64,000 bases of DNA from Bursaphelenchus xylophilus (GCA_904066235.2 CAJFCV020000005.1:8551501-8615500), one strand, 5' to 3'; positions 34,151 to 45,391 are shown, counted from the stretch's first letter. Numbers and translations are program-made. Notes: a model not told the origin generated them from the sequence alone.

Positions 34151-35777
34151 ATGTCCGTAGAACGTCTTCAAGCCGCCGGCGCTCAGATACTTTCATATTT
34201 TTCGTCAAAGTACAGTCATCTCTATCAAAGTCATCCATGGCTGACACTAATCGGTTCGGCCATTATTTCCTATAATTTGTACGCCTCTCTTCTCGAGAAG
34301 TTGCGACTGCCAAATCTGAATAAGAGAGCTGTGTTCATCACGGGCTGTGACTTTGGAATGGGCCGCGTTGCGGCCATAGAGCTGGCCAAACTCGGAGTCC
34401 CAGTGTTCGCTGGCTGTTTGAGTGATGAGGTAAAAGTTTTGGCTGCTGCTCTGTTTTTATGAAGACAACAAACATTTTAAAAAATTTCAGGCCATTGTTT
34501 CGATCGAGCAGGAATCTGTAAAGCTGAAAGGAGAGATTATTGGAGTCAAGTGCGACATAACCAGTGATGATGACGTTCGAAACGCCGTGGAGACTGTAAG
34601 AAGCCATTTGAAGAATGGAGTCAGTAAGTTGGCTTGTAAAATTCGCCTCGTAAAATTACATACATACGAAACAACAAAAAAACTTGTCTTCAAAGATCGT
34701 TGAACATCTCAGCTGCCCTGCATGGAAAAAGTTAAGATTCCTAGGAATTATTTCCCGGTTTTCAGAGTTATGGGCCGTTATCAACAATGCTGGCGTCTTC
34801 AGCACGTTCGGCCCAGCTGAATGGTGCAGTGTGGATGTTTATAAAAAAGCCATGGAGCTGAACTTTTATGGTGCTGTCAGGGTCTCTAATGTAAGTTGAA
34901 GGCATGCAATCAGGTCCGGGCAGAGCCTTCTGACCGTTAAGTCTTTACAATCGTAAGATTGTAAAGAATGTAACTGGAGTTTAATATTTTGTAAAGCCGT
35001 TTTATGGACTTTCCGGTAATACGTAGAATCAGCAATCTCATTTCAGCATATTGTATTTTCCCGGATTTTAGCTTTACCTCTAAAAACTCCGTTTTTAGGC
35101 CTTCCTCCCTTTGATCCGTGAGAGCCACGGCCGAATTTCCGTTACCACCTCTGTAGCCGCCCGAATTGGAATCATGGGCGGCTCTCCTTATTCCTGCGCC
35201 AAAGTGGCCCTCAATCATTTCGCCGAGGCCGCAAATGTTGAGAACAGGGTGTTCGGCGTCTACTTTGGAATCATCGAACCAGGCATCTTCAAAACGACAC
35301 TGTTGGACAATGAAGCCAAGAGAAAAAGGGTTAATTCTGTCTGGGAAACGCTTGATCCAAGTATAAAAGAGGTCTATGGAGAAGAATACAAGGAAAAATG
35401 CAAGTAGTCTTTGCTATTTTTACCGCCTACGTATCTTGGAAAACAAAAATTTTTGAGGAAAATGCGATTTTTAGACCAAAAAGCAAGCAAAAACCTAAAG
35501 CGTAATACTTTTGATATTACCTATACTTTTAGTCATCGATGACTGGAACAAAGTTATGAATGATCAAGGGAGTGCCGATATTTCGCCCGTAATCTGGTCT
35601 TACGTCCATTTTGTGACTGCCAGATACCCTAGATTCCGCTATCAAGCTGGTGCGAATTCGAAATGGCTGTGGGGAAAGTTGGCGCTCCTTCCATCGAATT
35701 GGTTCCATAGATTGGTCCCGACGATTAGTGGAGAACCGCTAGTTCCTGCTTACATGCAACCGAAAAAAGAATTGTAA
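34151..35777 (+). CDS. Short-chain dehydrogenase/reductase, retinol-dehydrogenase-like
   Basis: NAD(P)-dependent oxidoreductase of the classical SDR family, closest in style to the membrane-bound retinol/sterol dehydrogenase group. Five exons: 34151-34429, 34491-34623, 34766-34890, 35099-35399, 35533-35777; 1083 bases, 360 residues. A membrane segment (WLTLIGSAIISYNLYASLL, ~30-48) anchors it. The cofactor motif TGCDFGMG (64-71), NNAG (144-147), a serine in TTSVAAR and catalytic YSCAK (Tyr210, Lys214) are intact. The C-terminal SAG-like segment is YQAGANSKWLWG. The ATG follows TTTCAG directly, suggesting a trans-splice site. Intron 4 works in phase only with a GC donor (GCAAGT at 35400); the nearby GT would shift the frame. 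Confidence 0.9.
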
Positions 35778-36104
35778 TTAAAAAATCTATTATCAATTTT
35801 TGACACAAACTGAATTTTAAGTAGAATTGGGTCGTTGGAAACCGATTTTTGTTGAGTTTTAGGGTTCTACGTCATAAAAAAGGCTTGCATTTCGAAGTAG
35901 ATTTTTGGCCTGAAATCTTCTTAAAAAAATTTTTTGTTATAGAGGCTTCTGAATTACCCAGACTTATCTTACAGATTTCATTTTCCCAAGCTATGAAACG
36001 AGAAATAAATGCAAAGAAATGCTTTCCTCTCGCTTTTTCTCTCAAGTCCCTTGCGGGAAAGAGGCCGGCCCCAGTTAGCGAAACAAAAGAGAGGCGAAGC
36101 CTGT
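35778..36104. other. Spacer before tRNA-Thr
   Basis: AT-rich sequence without a supported gene. A longer frame that runs through the tRNA is a chance frame. Confidence 0.4.
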
Positions 36105-36176
36105 GCCACCTTAGCTTAGGGGCAGAGCGTTGGTCTTGTAAACCAAAGGTCGTCGGTTCGATTCCGATAGGTGGCA
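36105..36176 (+). tRNA. tRNA-Thr (anticodon TGT)
   Basis: A 72-base cloverleaf. The acceptor GCCACCT pairs with AGGTGGC, with discriminator A. The A box is TAGCTTAGGGG. The anticodon stem TTGGT/ACCAA encloses loop CTTGTAA (anticodon TGT). The T arm GTCGGTTCGATTCCGAT contains a perfect B box. There is no intron. Confidence 0.95.
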
Positions 36177-36332
36177 ACTCGCTTTTTTGCCGATTTTTCG
36201 GGGAAATTTTGAAAAAAACGTTGAAATTATTGTTTCTGTCGCATAAAATAGTTACTTCAGATCGACAAAATCAGATGAAATTTACCCTATATGACATATT
36301 TCTGTTTAAGATGTCAGAATGCCCACTAAATA

Positions 36333-37594
36333 CAGGGCCAAAAAAAATGGACAAAAATTTTTTGCCAATATCTGGCTCTGGGTCAAGGTATTTGGGGAAA
36401 CGTTTAGATGGAATAAATAGCGGAGGTATAACTTTATCTCAACTTTTTTCTTGGGAGTTCAAGTTGACCATGTTCTGATCGCAATTCTCGAAAGCGTGTC
36501 GTCTGGAAAGTGAGGCATAAATATTTTTTGAGGCGTCACGAAAACTTCAAATAAAAGTTCTCCAATTCGTTAGGATCTTTACTATCACATACATAAAGGA
36601 ATAGTATTAGTAACCTTTCATTTCAATACTATGGACATCCAAACTTGAGTAGCAGAGGCATTAAAATAAAACCCGAAATTCCGAAAACCAGAAAAAATAT
36701 TGTAGTGAGAAAATGATGAGGCTTCGGGCAACTGTAAAGTTTTGAGTTAATTCCCGGCTGAGGACTTACTGAACACACGGATTTTTTGCTTTTCAGCGTC
36801 GTCATGCTTGGAGGTAGTGACAAAATTCCAAAAAAATGGACGAAAACCGGAGATTTTTCTTTAAAGATATGCTGCAAAGCTGCGGTTGATCCTACCTCGC
36901 TCAAACGGCACTTATTATATAAATCTACGTCTATTCTATAGCGTCAAAAAGTTTCATGCTGAAACCTCTGCTTTCAGCGGAGATCCGAGGGCTCAAAATG
37001 GGAACCGGTGGGTGCCCGCAAAAGTACCGTGTCAGTGGCTTCTTTTCTTAACTTTCGGAAACACTGAAGCCGTGTCTTGCATCTCTCTGTTGAATCAACG
37101 CATGGCCCGCATAGAATAGAATATGGGACATCTCATGCCGGTTTTTACAATTATTCTACCCGATAAAGCCGAGATATTCAATTTAGAAGCCATTCGTTCC
37201 AACGACCTGGAAAGATCTGGGTCAGTCCGATTTCTGAAGCTCTTCTTCAGAGCCGGAGCCTTTTCTGTTTTGGGTCTACCGCTTCCTGGGAACCTCTGGA
37301 TGCTGCCAACATCCCTAAACATATATGAAGTCCGGGTGACAGTTGTACGGAGAGAACCACAACGACAAACAATTTTCTTCCGGGAAAATTCTTTAGAAAA
37401 TAAAAACACATTTTGGTACCTCTTCGCATTTTTGTCCATATTGCAAAAATGTGAAGGCAAAGTAAAAAAGGGATTTAAAGGGTTTGCAAGTGACTGGTTT
37501 GTGGTCATAATGGTCACTTTTTCCCTACTCGTACCGCTTTTCGTGGCGATACACAAACGTTTTTATTTTTGTCCATTTTTTTTGGCGCACCCTG
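36333..37594 (-). mobile_element. Decayed Tc1/mariner-type transposon
   Basis: Inverted ends: left CAGGGCCAAAAAAAATGGAC, right (read on minus) CAGGGTGCGCCAAAAAAAATGG. The left end has lost four bases (TGCG). Both are flanked by TA (36331-36332, 37595-37596). Length is about 1.26 kb, right for a mariner-type element. A broken transposase frame lies inside on the minus strand. Confidence 0.8.
37095..37443 (-). pseudogene. Transposase N-terminal fragment (Tc1/mariner superfamily)
   Basis: The frame includes KKIVCRCGSLRTTVTRT, a helix-turn-helix-like start. It continues with RFPGSGRPKTEKAPALKKSF, then SLERMASKLNISALSGRIIV, which matches the GRP linker and second helix-turn-helix of such transposases. 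It stops at 37095 before any DDE/D catalytic part, and the rest of the element has no long frame. It is a relic, not an active gene. Confidence 0.7.
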
Positions 37595-37596
37595 TA

Positions 37597-38118
37597 GTAT
37601 AAAAATTTTTATTTCTCAAAAAATAAACTTTTTTGAAAGACAACGTTCGAAAAATACGACAAGCCACAGGAATTACAATAAAAAATGTAACATTTTGACT
37701 AATACTTTCAGAAATAAACCATGTCGTAAAAGAACAGGACAAAGAATAGAAGATACGATGCTTTTACCGCATGAGGTAAAATGATATTTTAGACGATTTT
37801 ATTTCTCTTCGAGGTCTACGACGAGGTATACGTTACGGTGATAGAGAGAATATGAAGGAAAGGCCGGCGAAAAAAGGCACATATTTGACTGCATCAGTAG
37901 AATCGTTTTCGAGACGGAAACAGAAAAGGAATTTGTATGTTACTATACATAAATCTATATACATACTATGTACATATGATTTACAGTGAATGTACAGTAA
38001 ACAATAGAAATCAGAAGATAATATTTAGGGATTGGGGTTCAAAACGAGGCAAAAAGAGGCGATGTTGGGATTATATATCAGCTGTAGCATGAGGTATCCG
38101 AGAAGGAGACTGCGTATA
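37597..38118. other. Spacer before LAMTOR2 3' end
   Basis: AT-rich; no supported feature on either strand. Confidence 0.4.
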
Positions 38119-38539
38119 CTACCCCAAGACAGCCAAAGGTTCGCGCAGATCCTCGACTAGTTGGATTAATTTAGCTCGGCATATTGCCATCGGATGGTCT
38201 GGCGCAGCAATCATTGCAATGGTCATATTTGCAGCCTTTGCGGCTAGAATCGTGAATTCTTTGTAGTGAAGAACCATCTCCTTAAGGCGATCACGAGCTC
38301 CCTGACGGTCAAAAGAATCCCACAGCTTGGCCGTGAAGACAGCGTTTATACTGTCGGTGGGTTGATGACCAGAACGAGCGACAATTTTGCCTAAAATAAA
38401 GCGGCAATTTTTCACAGACGTCCTAAAAGACAAATGAATAAGCAAAACACTTACCATTCTGATCAAAAAGTAATACTGCTTTGACACCCGACTGGGTTGC
38501 CTGCCCGAGGTATCTTTCTACGGCCTTTGTTTTCAACAT
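38119..38539 (-). CDS. lmtr-2: Ragulator subunit LAMTOR2 (Roadblock/LC7 domain)
   Basis: Part of the lysosomal Ragulator scaffold that recruits Rag GTPases and mTORC1, pairing with LAMTOR3. Two exons, 38539-38455 and 38390-38119 (357 bases), 118 residues, close to the usual ~125. The start MLKTKAVERYLGQATQSGVK and VLLFDQNGKIVARSG match the LAMTOR2 Roadblock fold. The end LVEDLREPLAVLG matches the family C-terminus (YLEEPL). No signal peptide or membrane span, as expected. It begins 233 bp after the stop of the RPB9 gene on the same strand, close enough for a nematode operon with RPB9 upstream. The identification is by eye from known family members. Confidence 0.85.
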
Positions 38540-38771
38540 CTTCCTCTATCTTTAATGCAAAAAAATGATGTTTCATTTCATAACGCTTTCAGGTATTCTA
38601 TCGGGCACAAAACCGATGATTATTCCACTCTATTGTTTTGTATTCAGTTTACTTTGCGGCCACATAGACCGGCATAATTAACAAACGTTATGAAATTACA
38701 ATAATCAACAATGCTATGAAAACAATCAAGAAAATAATAAGTTAAGAAAACAATAAGAGATCTCAAATAAG

Positions 38772-39535
38772 TTAATCAGTCCATCGATGGCCGCAACCAG
38801 CTGCGGCACACACGTAATACAACCTCATTTCTTCCTCGGCACGTCGACTTTGGGCTTGGAAGAAGACCGCCAGTTTATGGCCACAACGAGGGCAGGGGTG
38901 ATCCTCAGTTTTTGGCAAGGTGGGATCTTGAGAGACATCAGCAACAATTTGAGTTAACTCGCTGAAAAAATAACGTTACGTTTTATTCAAAGCGTGCATA
39001 CATTATATATCCCTAAAATAAAAAGAGAAAGCCAAAAAAACCCACTCAATTTCGTGTGTCAATCGATTCCTATAAATGCATGGATGTTCAGCATCTTCTT
39101 TGTGGTCACAGTTCCGACAGGCATAGATTAGTTTTCTCTCCTCTTTGTCCTCTCGTGGGTACAACATGTTGTTGCTGAAAAGGTACTGATATTTTAAAAA
39201 GAAAAATCTTTATTTTTATTTTCGGTACAGATGACCGCTGCTAATGATCGAATAAAAAGTTAATCGGCCAGATCGAAGATGATGACCTACTCTAAAAACT
39301 TTATTATAACAATTTTTAAAGTAGGCTACACCTTTCAACGCAGTTATTAAATTTCAAAAGTTAAAAACGGGAGAAAAATTTCTAGCTGTGCCTTTTAACG
39401 TCACAAAAAGGTAACCAAATATTTAAGGTCTAATTACTCAGCCTTGCCAAATCCCTCCTCAATTCCTAAAACTCAAGCGCAGCAAAAAACAACTTACCAT
39501 TCAGGGCAGAAGTGAATTCCGGCAAATCCACTCAT
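38772..39535 (-). CDS. rpb-9: RNA polymerase II subunit RPB9
   Basis: Small zinc-ribbon subunit of RNA polymerase II, involved in start-site choice, elongation and fidelity. Three exons, 39535-39498, 39174-39046, 38961-38772 (357 bases), 118 residues. The first zinc ribbon is FCPECNNMLYP with CRNC later; one Cys codon is split by intron 1. The linker has [20 protein letters not shown], almost the textbook RPB9 sequence. The second ribbon has HPCPRCGH and [10 protein letters not shown]. The N-terminus is shorter than in mammals, starting [14 protein letters not shown]2 follows downstream on the same strand. Confidence 0.96.
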
Positions 39536-41283
39536 TCTGAATTTTTTTTTGGTTCCAAATAACAGCTTCACGTGATTCTTACTGAATTGGCCCGCGTGAG
39601 TTTGCCCTCAGCTGACCGCCGACGTCAAGCAAGAAAAAACGAGATTGTGCGAAAAAAATGTGGGGTTCTTTTCTATGCGAAAAAAGCAGAAAAAAGCGCT
39701 AACCCACGACTCAACTATTGAATGGGGCGAAGTGTCCGGAGAGAGTTAGGTGTGGAAAGGACAGACAATTTACGCAGAAATTATCGCGCAGGAGACGAGA
39801 AATATCGACAGAAAGATCCGACTAAAAAGAATCGAAAGAGAGAAAAGATGAACGGAAAGGGTCAGAAAAGCGTCACCAAATAGTCCAGTGGAAAAAGTTC
39901 CACGCACAAATCTTTTGGCCGAGGGAGGTCTTGGAGGTTCGAGTCCAGCCGAAACGGATATCCTCGGCTTGGACGTACATGTCCGTTACTGTATTCTATA
40001 GCTATGTAAAAAAAAAAATTTAAATTTATTCAAGTGTTTTACAGATTTTTTTGCAAAATTTCAAAAAAAATTAACAATTTGGCAACATTGTTGAGTTTTC
40101 AATGATAGCATTTGTCAATCTTCTGGTACGTTAAAAAATTTTTTGGACCATTCCAGAAGGTTTTTCAGGAACTTGCAGATTTTTTCGAGTTTCCAGAAAA
40201 GAATATTGCCAAATTTTCACCTTTTCTTAAAATTTTGCAAAAAAAATTGAAAAGACAATTTTTGGGTCCCTGCGTCAGCGTACAGTGGACTGCGCGTATA
40301 TTTACGAAAAAGTCGATTTTGAATTTTTTGGTATAATTGAATTTTTTTGGTATAAACTGTAGACATGTGTTTAACAAACGCCCAAAATATTTTTCCCAAA
40401 TTCTGCCGGGAAGGTATAAATTTGCGTAAATTTGTCCTTTTTAGAATTTTATGCCTCACGGCGTCATAAAAAGAGGTAATGACTCGAAATTCTGGATATA
40501 TACGTTTTTGGTGATTGAGCATTCAATTTTTTGAAAATTAAGTTTCTAAGATTACTGTAACATAAATATATTAAAACTGGTCGATAAAAATCGACCGTCC
40601 CAAGACCATTCGGCAAAGACGGAAAACGGATTCCTACTAAATTTTTTACGCTCTTTCAGAATTTGTGGGTCTCATGTTGAAAGCTCACGGACAGTTCAAA
40701 CCACGGACAGTTCAAACCTTGTAAGGGTGAACGTTGGTCCGGAAAGAACCTCCGTAAAACGAAATCATCGTAGCAAATCAACATTTTGGTACGTTTGTTG
40801 TATAGATTAACTTTTGTCTAAAAGAAATATATGTAAAGTTACGTAGTTGCTTTTCAAATGTCTTTTAGTATGACTGGAGGCTTCATCAACACAAACGGCT
40901 CGAGACAAATTCACAAGATCACAGAACAGTATTCGCATTACTGCAGCATTAATCAATCCAGTCTTCCTTATTACTGTTTTGATTGAATTATTTCTTTATC
41001 TTACATCGTAAAAAGCAATAAAATTTTTAACAATTCACGTCACTTTGACCACAATGACTCACATCACAAAGTCAGTTTTTGAAGTCATTTTTGCCATATT
41101 TCCGCATACTTCGTCATTGATAATCGCGCAAACAGAGTCGAATGTGGGATGGTTTTTGGGAGTGCCGTCGCTAAAACTAGAGGATAATCAAGAAGGTGTG
41201 GTGCTTATAATACCCGTGTTGTCGCTCTTAAATATTTCAAAGCGTCTTGCCGGCATCTCATTCTGAACAAGACGCAAAAAACA
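39536..41283. other. Spacer between RPB9 and the tandem pseudo-protease genes
   Basis: 1.75 kb between divergent genes, holding their promoters and a tRNA-like sequence (39875-39955). A 73-residue plus-strand frame at 41045-41266 has no supporting feature. No TATA box is obvious. Confidence 0.45.
39875..39955 (+). pseudogene. tRNA-like sequence (tRNA relic or SINE head)
   Basis: TAGTCCAGTGG matches the A box and GGTTCGAGTCC is a perfect B box at tRNA-like spacing. However, no acceptor stem can be formed and the T stem pairs badly. A poly-A-like run (about 40007-40018) follows 50 bp downstream, which would suit a short SINE. Confidence 0.45.
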
Positions 41284-42551
41284 ATGCGGTCCTTGAGCGT
41301 ATGTTTCCTTGTGTTGGCTGCGACCATCGGCAGCGCTGTCGAGTACAATAGCGGTATGTTGTGACACGGTTTTGATATGAGGCATTGTAGATGATGGAGT
41401 CATAACCGTCGCGATTGGCGAGAAAGAGGTGACAAACGTCAAGCTGGGACTTGTTTTCCAAAGAGACGACGTTTTTGTGTTTGGGCCGGCATGTAAAGAC
41501 GCCGATACGTGCACAACGCGGTATCACAGTGTGTACGATCCATCGTAAGTGTAATAATTCAAATTTATAAGAGATCCGGGCTCATAAGAATTAAATATTT
41601 TTAGCAAAGACTCGAAGAACGTATCTAAAAAGGGCAATTTCGGACCTTATGAATACTCTCAATACGATGACGTTCAGGTTGCGGTAAGTCACTTGAATAC
41701 TTGGAAGCCCGTGTTACGTCAAATTTTGAAATACGGGTTCTTTTCCAGATCGGAGACGTCAAAACACCACTATCCGTAAATGTTATCACTGGACTGACAA
41801 AAAAAGAAAATAGCACCGATGATTCTGTTGATGGGAGTCTTGGAGTTAGCATTGCTCAAGGCGAAAATTCAACATTTTCAAAGCTGGTTTCTGCCAATGG
41901 CAACAGTTCATATATGTTGGTTATTGGTGGAAATCCATACGTAAGCGTTAAATAATGTAGGTTAACGAAGATGTTTAGACAAAAAGCTCAAAAGGCAAGA
42001 TTGTCATCGGAGAAGAAGACAATGTCGCATGTGGGACTTTTGTCTCTGTAAATACTGAAACTGCGACCGACTGGGCTTTCAAGGCGAAGTAAGGTTGTTA
42101 AAATTGTGGGCACTAAAAGACATTGAGTTATGAAAATTTACTTTATTTAAGAGCAACTTTTGAGAAAGATCCCATCGACGTTACAGTGGATTTCGCCTTC
42201 CAAAATCTTGCATTCAGCAAAAATATAACCGAACGGTTCTACAAATCAAATAACATCAAGCAAAAAGATTACGATGAGCTTAAGGATATTACTATCCAGG
42301 TCAAAAACATCACCATGACCATCACCAAAGACCTTCTTTATGAAAAGGTCGGAGAAAACTACCAGCAACAGTTCTCGATATCAAATAGCGATATACAAGT
42401 TCCACGAAAGGTTTTGAACAACTACTGCCTTAAATTCGAACAAGACGGCTCCACGTTCAGCGTTGGGGTTGCCGAGCGCAAGAACTCAGTTGGCGTCATC
42501 ATGGCCAGCCTTGGAATGATTTCATTTATGTTGTCTTTATTGCGGTTGTAA
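41284..42551 (+). CDS. Secreted GPI-anchored pepsin-like protein without catalytic motif, copy A
   Basis: Six exons: 41284-41353, 41391-41544, 41605-41683, 41749-41940, 41979-42088, 42152-42551; 1005 bases, 334 residues. Signal peptide MRSLSVCFLVLAATIGSA; hydrophobic C-terminus SVGVIMASLGMISFMLSLLRL with no charged tail, typical of a GPI-attachment signal. Between them the layout recalls an aspartic protease: DDGVITVAIGEKEV, a Cys pair (GPACKDADTC), YHSVYDPSKDSKNVS (pepsin: FDPSKSST), YDDVQVAIGDV and VDGSLGVSIA (pepsin: DGILGL). The DTGS loop expected after IGEKEV is replaced by FQRDDVFVFGP, and no second DTG is seen. Four conserved cysteines and several N-x-S/T sites fit an extracellular protein. 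The fold is inference; the function is unknown. Confidence 0.88.
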
Positions 42552-42701
42552 ATCTTGAAAATGTTGTAGTGTATGATAAACCACACCTAAATTAATAAAG
42601 TTTTGGTCGTTTGCATGGGCAAAGACTGATAAGACTTAATTCTTAAATAGTATTTCAATGCGTCTCGCCGACATTCCACTCTGAAAGAAGACGCAGGAAC
42701 A

Positions 42702-43964
42702 ATGCGGTTCTTGAGCGTATGTTTCCTTGTGTTGGCTGCGACCATCGGCAGCGCTGTCGAGTACAATAGCGGTATGTTGTGACACGGTTCATATATGGGG
42801 CATTGTAGATGATGGAATCATAACAGTCGCGATTGGCGAGAAAGAGGTGACAAACGTCAAGCTGGGACTTGTTTTCCAAAGAGACACCTTTGTTGTGTTT
42901 GGGCCGGCATGTAAAGACGCCAATACGTGCACAAAACAACAGCATGCGGTGTATGATCCGACGTAAGTAATTCAACTTTTTAAGTGATCGGGTCATATAA
43001 ATTGAATATTTTTAGCAAGGACTCCAAGGAAGTATCTGAAAATGGCACTCTCGGACCTTTTGAATATTTGCGATACGATGACGTTCAAGTTGCGGTAAGT
43101 CGCTTGAATACTTAGAAGCCCATGTTACGCCAAATGTTGACCTACGGGTTCGTTTTTAGCTCGGAGACGTCAAATCAGCGCACACCGTAACTGTTCTTAC
43201 TGGACTGAAAGAAGGTGGAGAAATCGCCGATATTCCTGCTGATGGGTTTCTTGGGCTTGGCATTGCTGAAGGCGAAAATTCAACATTCTCAAAGCTGGTT
43301 TCTGCCAATGGCAAGAGCTCTTACTTGTTAATCGTAGGCGGAAATCCTAAGGTAAGGCGCTAATGAAGACATGAACGAAAAGGTTTAGACAAAGAGCCCA
43401 AATGGCAAGATTGTCATCGGAGAAGAAGACAATGTCGCGTGTGGGACTTTCGTCTCTGTAAATACTGAAACTTCGACCGACTGGGCTTTCAAGGCAAAGT
43501 AAGGTTGTTAAAATTGTGGGCACTAAAAGACATTGAGTTATGAAAATTTACTTTATTTTAGAGCAACTTTTGAGAAAGATCCCATCGACGTTACAGTGGA
43601 TTTCGCCTTCCGTAATGTCGCATTCAGCAGAAATATAACCGAACGATTCTACGACTCGATTAACATCACGCAAAAAGATTACGATGAGCTCAAGGATGTT
43701 ACTATTCAAGTCAAAGACATCACCGTGACCATCACCAAAGACCTTCTTTATAAAAAGGTCGGAGATGACTACCAGAGACAGTTCTTCACGACCTCAGATA
43801 GTGATATAGAAGTTCCAGGAAAGGTCTTGAACAACTACTGCGTCAGACTCGAAAAGGACGGCTCCACGTACAGCGTTGGGGTTGCTGAGCGCAAAAACTC
43901 TGTTGGCGTCATCATGGCCAGCCTTGGAATGATTTCATTTATGTTGTCCTTGCTGCGATTATAA
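42702..43964 (+). CDS. Secreted GPI-anchored pepsin-like protein without catalytic motif, copy B
   Basis: Second tandem copy with the same exon plan: 42702-42771, 42809-42962, 43016-43094, 43160-43351, 43389-43498, 43562-43964; 1008 bases, 335 residues. Only 150 bp separate it from copy A. Exons 1-5 have the same lengths in all three copies. The loop facing the lost DTGS site reads FQRDTFVVFGPACKDANTC. It differs from A mainly in exon 4 (ALGDVKSAHTVTVLTGL). Intron 5 is almost identical to that of A, while the C-terminal exon resembles copy C (NNYCVRLEKDGSTYSVGV). The signal peptide and hydrophobic tail are kept. Confidence 0.88.
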
Positions 43965-44111
43965 ACCTTGTAACTGCTGTAGTGTATCATAGAACTCTAA
44001 ATTAATAAATTTTTGGTCGTTTGAATGGGAAAAGGCTGATAAGACTTAATTCTTAAATAGTATTTCAATGCGTCTCGCTGACATTCCACTCTGAAAGAAG
44101 GCGCAGGAATA

Positions 44112-45391
44112 ATGCGGTTCTTGAGGGTTTGTTTCCTTGTGTTGGCTGCGACCATCGGCAGCGCTGTCGAGTACAAAAGCGGTATGTAGGGATAAGATTC
44201 ATATATGGGGCATTGTAGATGATGGAATCATAACCGTCACGATTGGCGAGAAAAACGCGACAAACGTCGAGCTAGCCTTAAATTTCGACGAAAATGACGT
44301 TTATGTGTTTGGGCCAGCATGTAAAAACGCCGATACGTGCACAACACGATATCACAATGTGTACGATCCATCGTAAGTGTAATAATTCAAATTTAGAAGA
44401 GGTCCGAGCTCATACGAATTGAATATTTTTAGCAAGGACTCGAAGAAAGTGTCTAAAAAGAGCACTTACGGACCTTATGAATACTCTCAATACGATGACG
44501 TTCAAGTCGCGGTAAGTCACTTGAATACGTAGACGTCCATGTAGGGTGAAGTATTGATTTACGGGTTCTTTTTCAGATCGGAGACGTCAAAACACCACTA
44601 TCCGTAAATGTTATCACTGGACTGAAAGAAGATGCAAATATCACCGATGCTTCTGTTGATGGGAGTCTTGGACTTGGGATTGCACAAGGTGAAAATTCAA
44701 CATTCTCAAAGCTGGTTTCTGCCAATGGCAACAGCTCTTACTTGTTAATCATAGGCGGAAATCCTAAGGTGAGGCGTTAATGGAAACATGATAACAAAAA
44801 GGTTTAGACAAAGAGCTCAAAAGGCAAGATCGTCGTAGGAGAACAAGATAACGTCGCATGTGGAGCGTTCAGTTCTGTAACTACTGAAACTGCGACCAAA
44901 TGGGTCATCAAGACAAAGTAAGCCTGTTAGCATTTTAGTCATTTTAATTTAAAAAAAAAGACATTGATCATGAAAATTTATTTTACTTCAGAGCCACTTT
45001 TGAGAAGGATCCCATTGATGTTACCGTGAATTTCGGTTTCGGATCTCTCGCATTCAGTAGCAACATAACCGAACGATTCTACAAGGCGGACAACATTAAG
45101 CAAAAGGATTACGATGAGTTCAAGGATATCACTATCCAGGTGAAAAACATCACTGTGACCATCACCAAAGACCTTCTTTATAAAAAGGTCGGAGACAAGT
45201 TCCAGAAACGGTTCATTACATCAGTTGACGATATATCACTCTCACGGGAAGTTTTGAACAACTACTGCGTCAGACTCGAAAAGGACGGCTCCACATACAG
45301 CGTTGGGGTTGGCGAGCGCAAGAACTCAGTGGGCGTCATCATGGCCAGCCTTGGAATGATTTCATTTATGTTGTCTTTGTTGCGGTTGTAA
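44112..45391 (+). CDS. Secreted GPI-anchored pepsin-like protein without catalytic motif, copy C
   Basis: Third tandem copy: 44112-44181, 44219-44372, 44433-44511, 44577-44768, 44808-44917, 44992-45391; 1005 bases, 334 residues, 147 bp after copy B. The loop at the lost active site is FDENDVYVFGPACKNADTC. Exons 3 and 4 resemble copy A (GPYEYSQYDDVQVAIGDVKT), while exon 5 differs most (GKIVVGEQDNVACGAF). Signal peptide MRFLRVCFLVLAATIGSA and the hydrophobic C-terminal tail are intact. AATTAATAAAG near 45425 is the probable poly(A) signal, and a similar one follows each copy. Confidence 0.88.

Noticed and set aside
35849..36478. 209-residue plus-strand frame
   Set aside because: It reads straight through the tRNA-Thr gene and AT-rich sequence, with no recognisable domain.
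40165..40522. Frames and a CAGTGGACTG word resembling a Tc1 end at about 40281
   Set aside because: No matching inverted end or TA pair was found, so no element is called.
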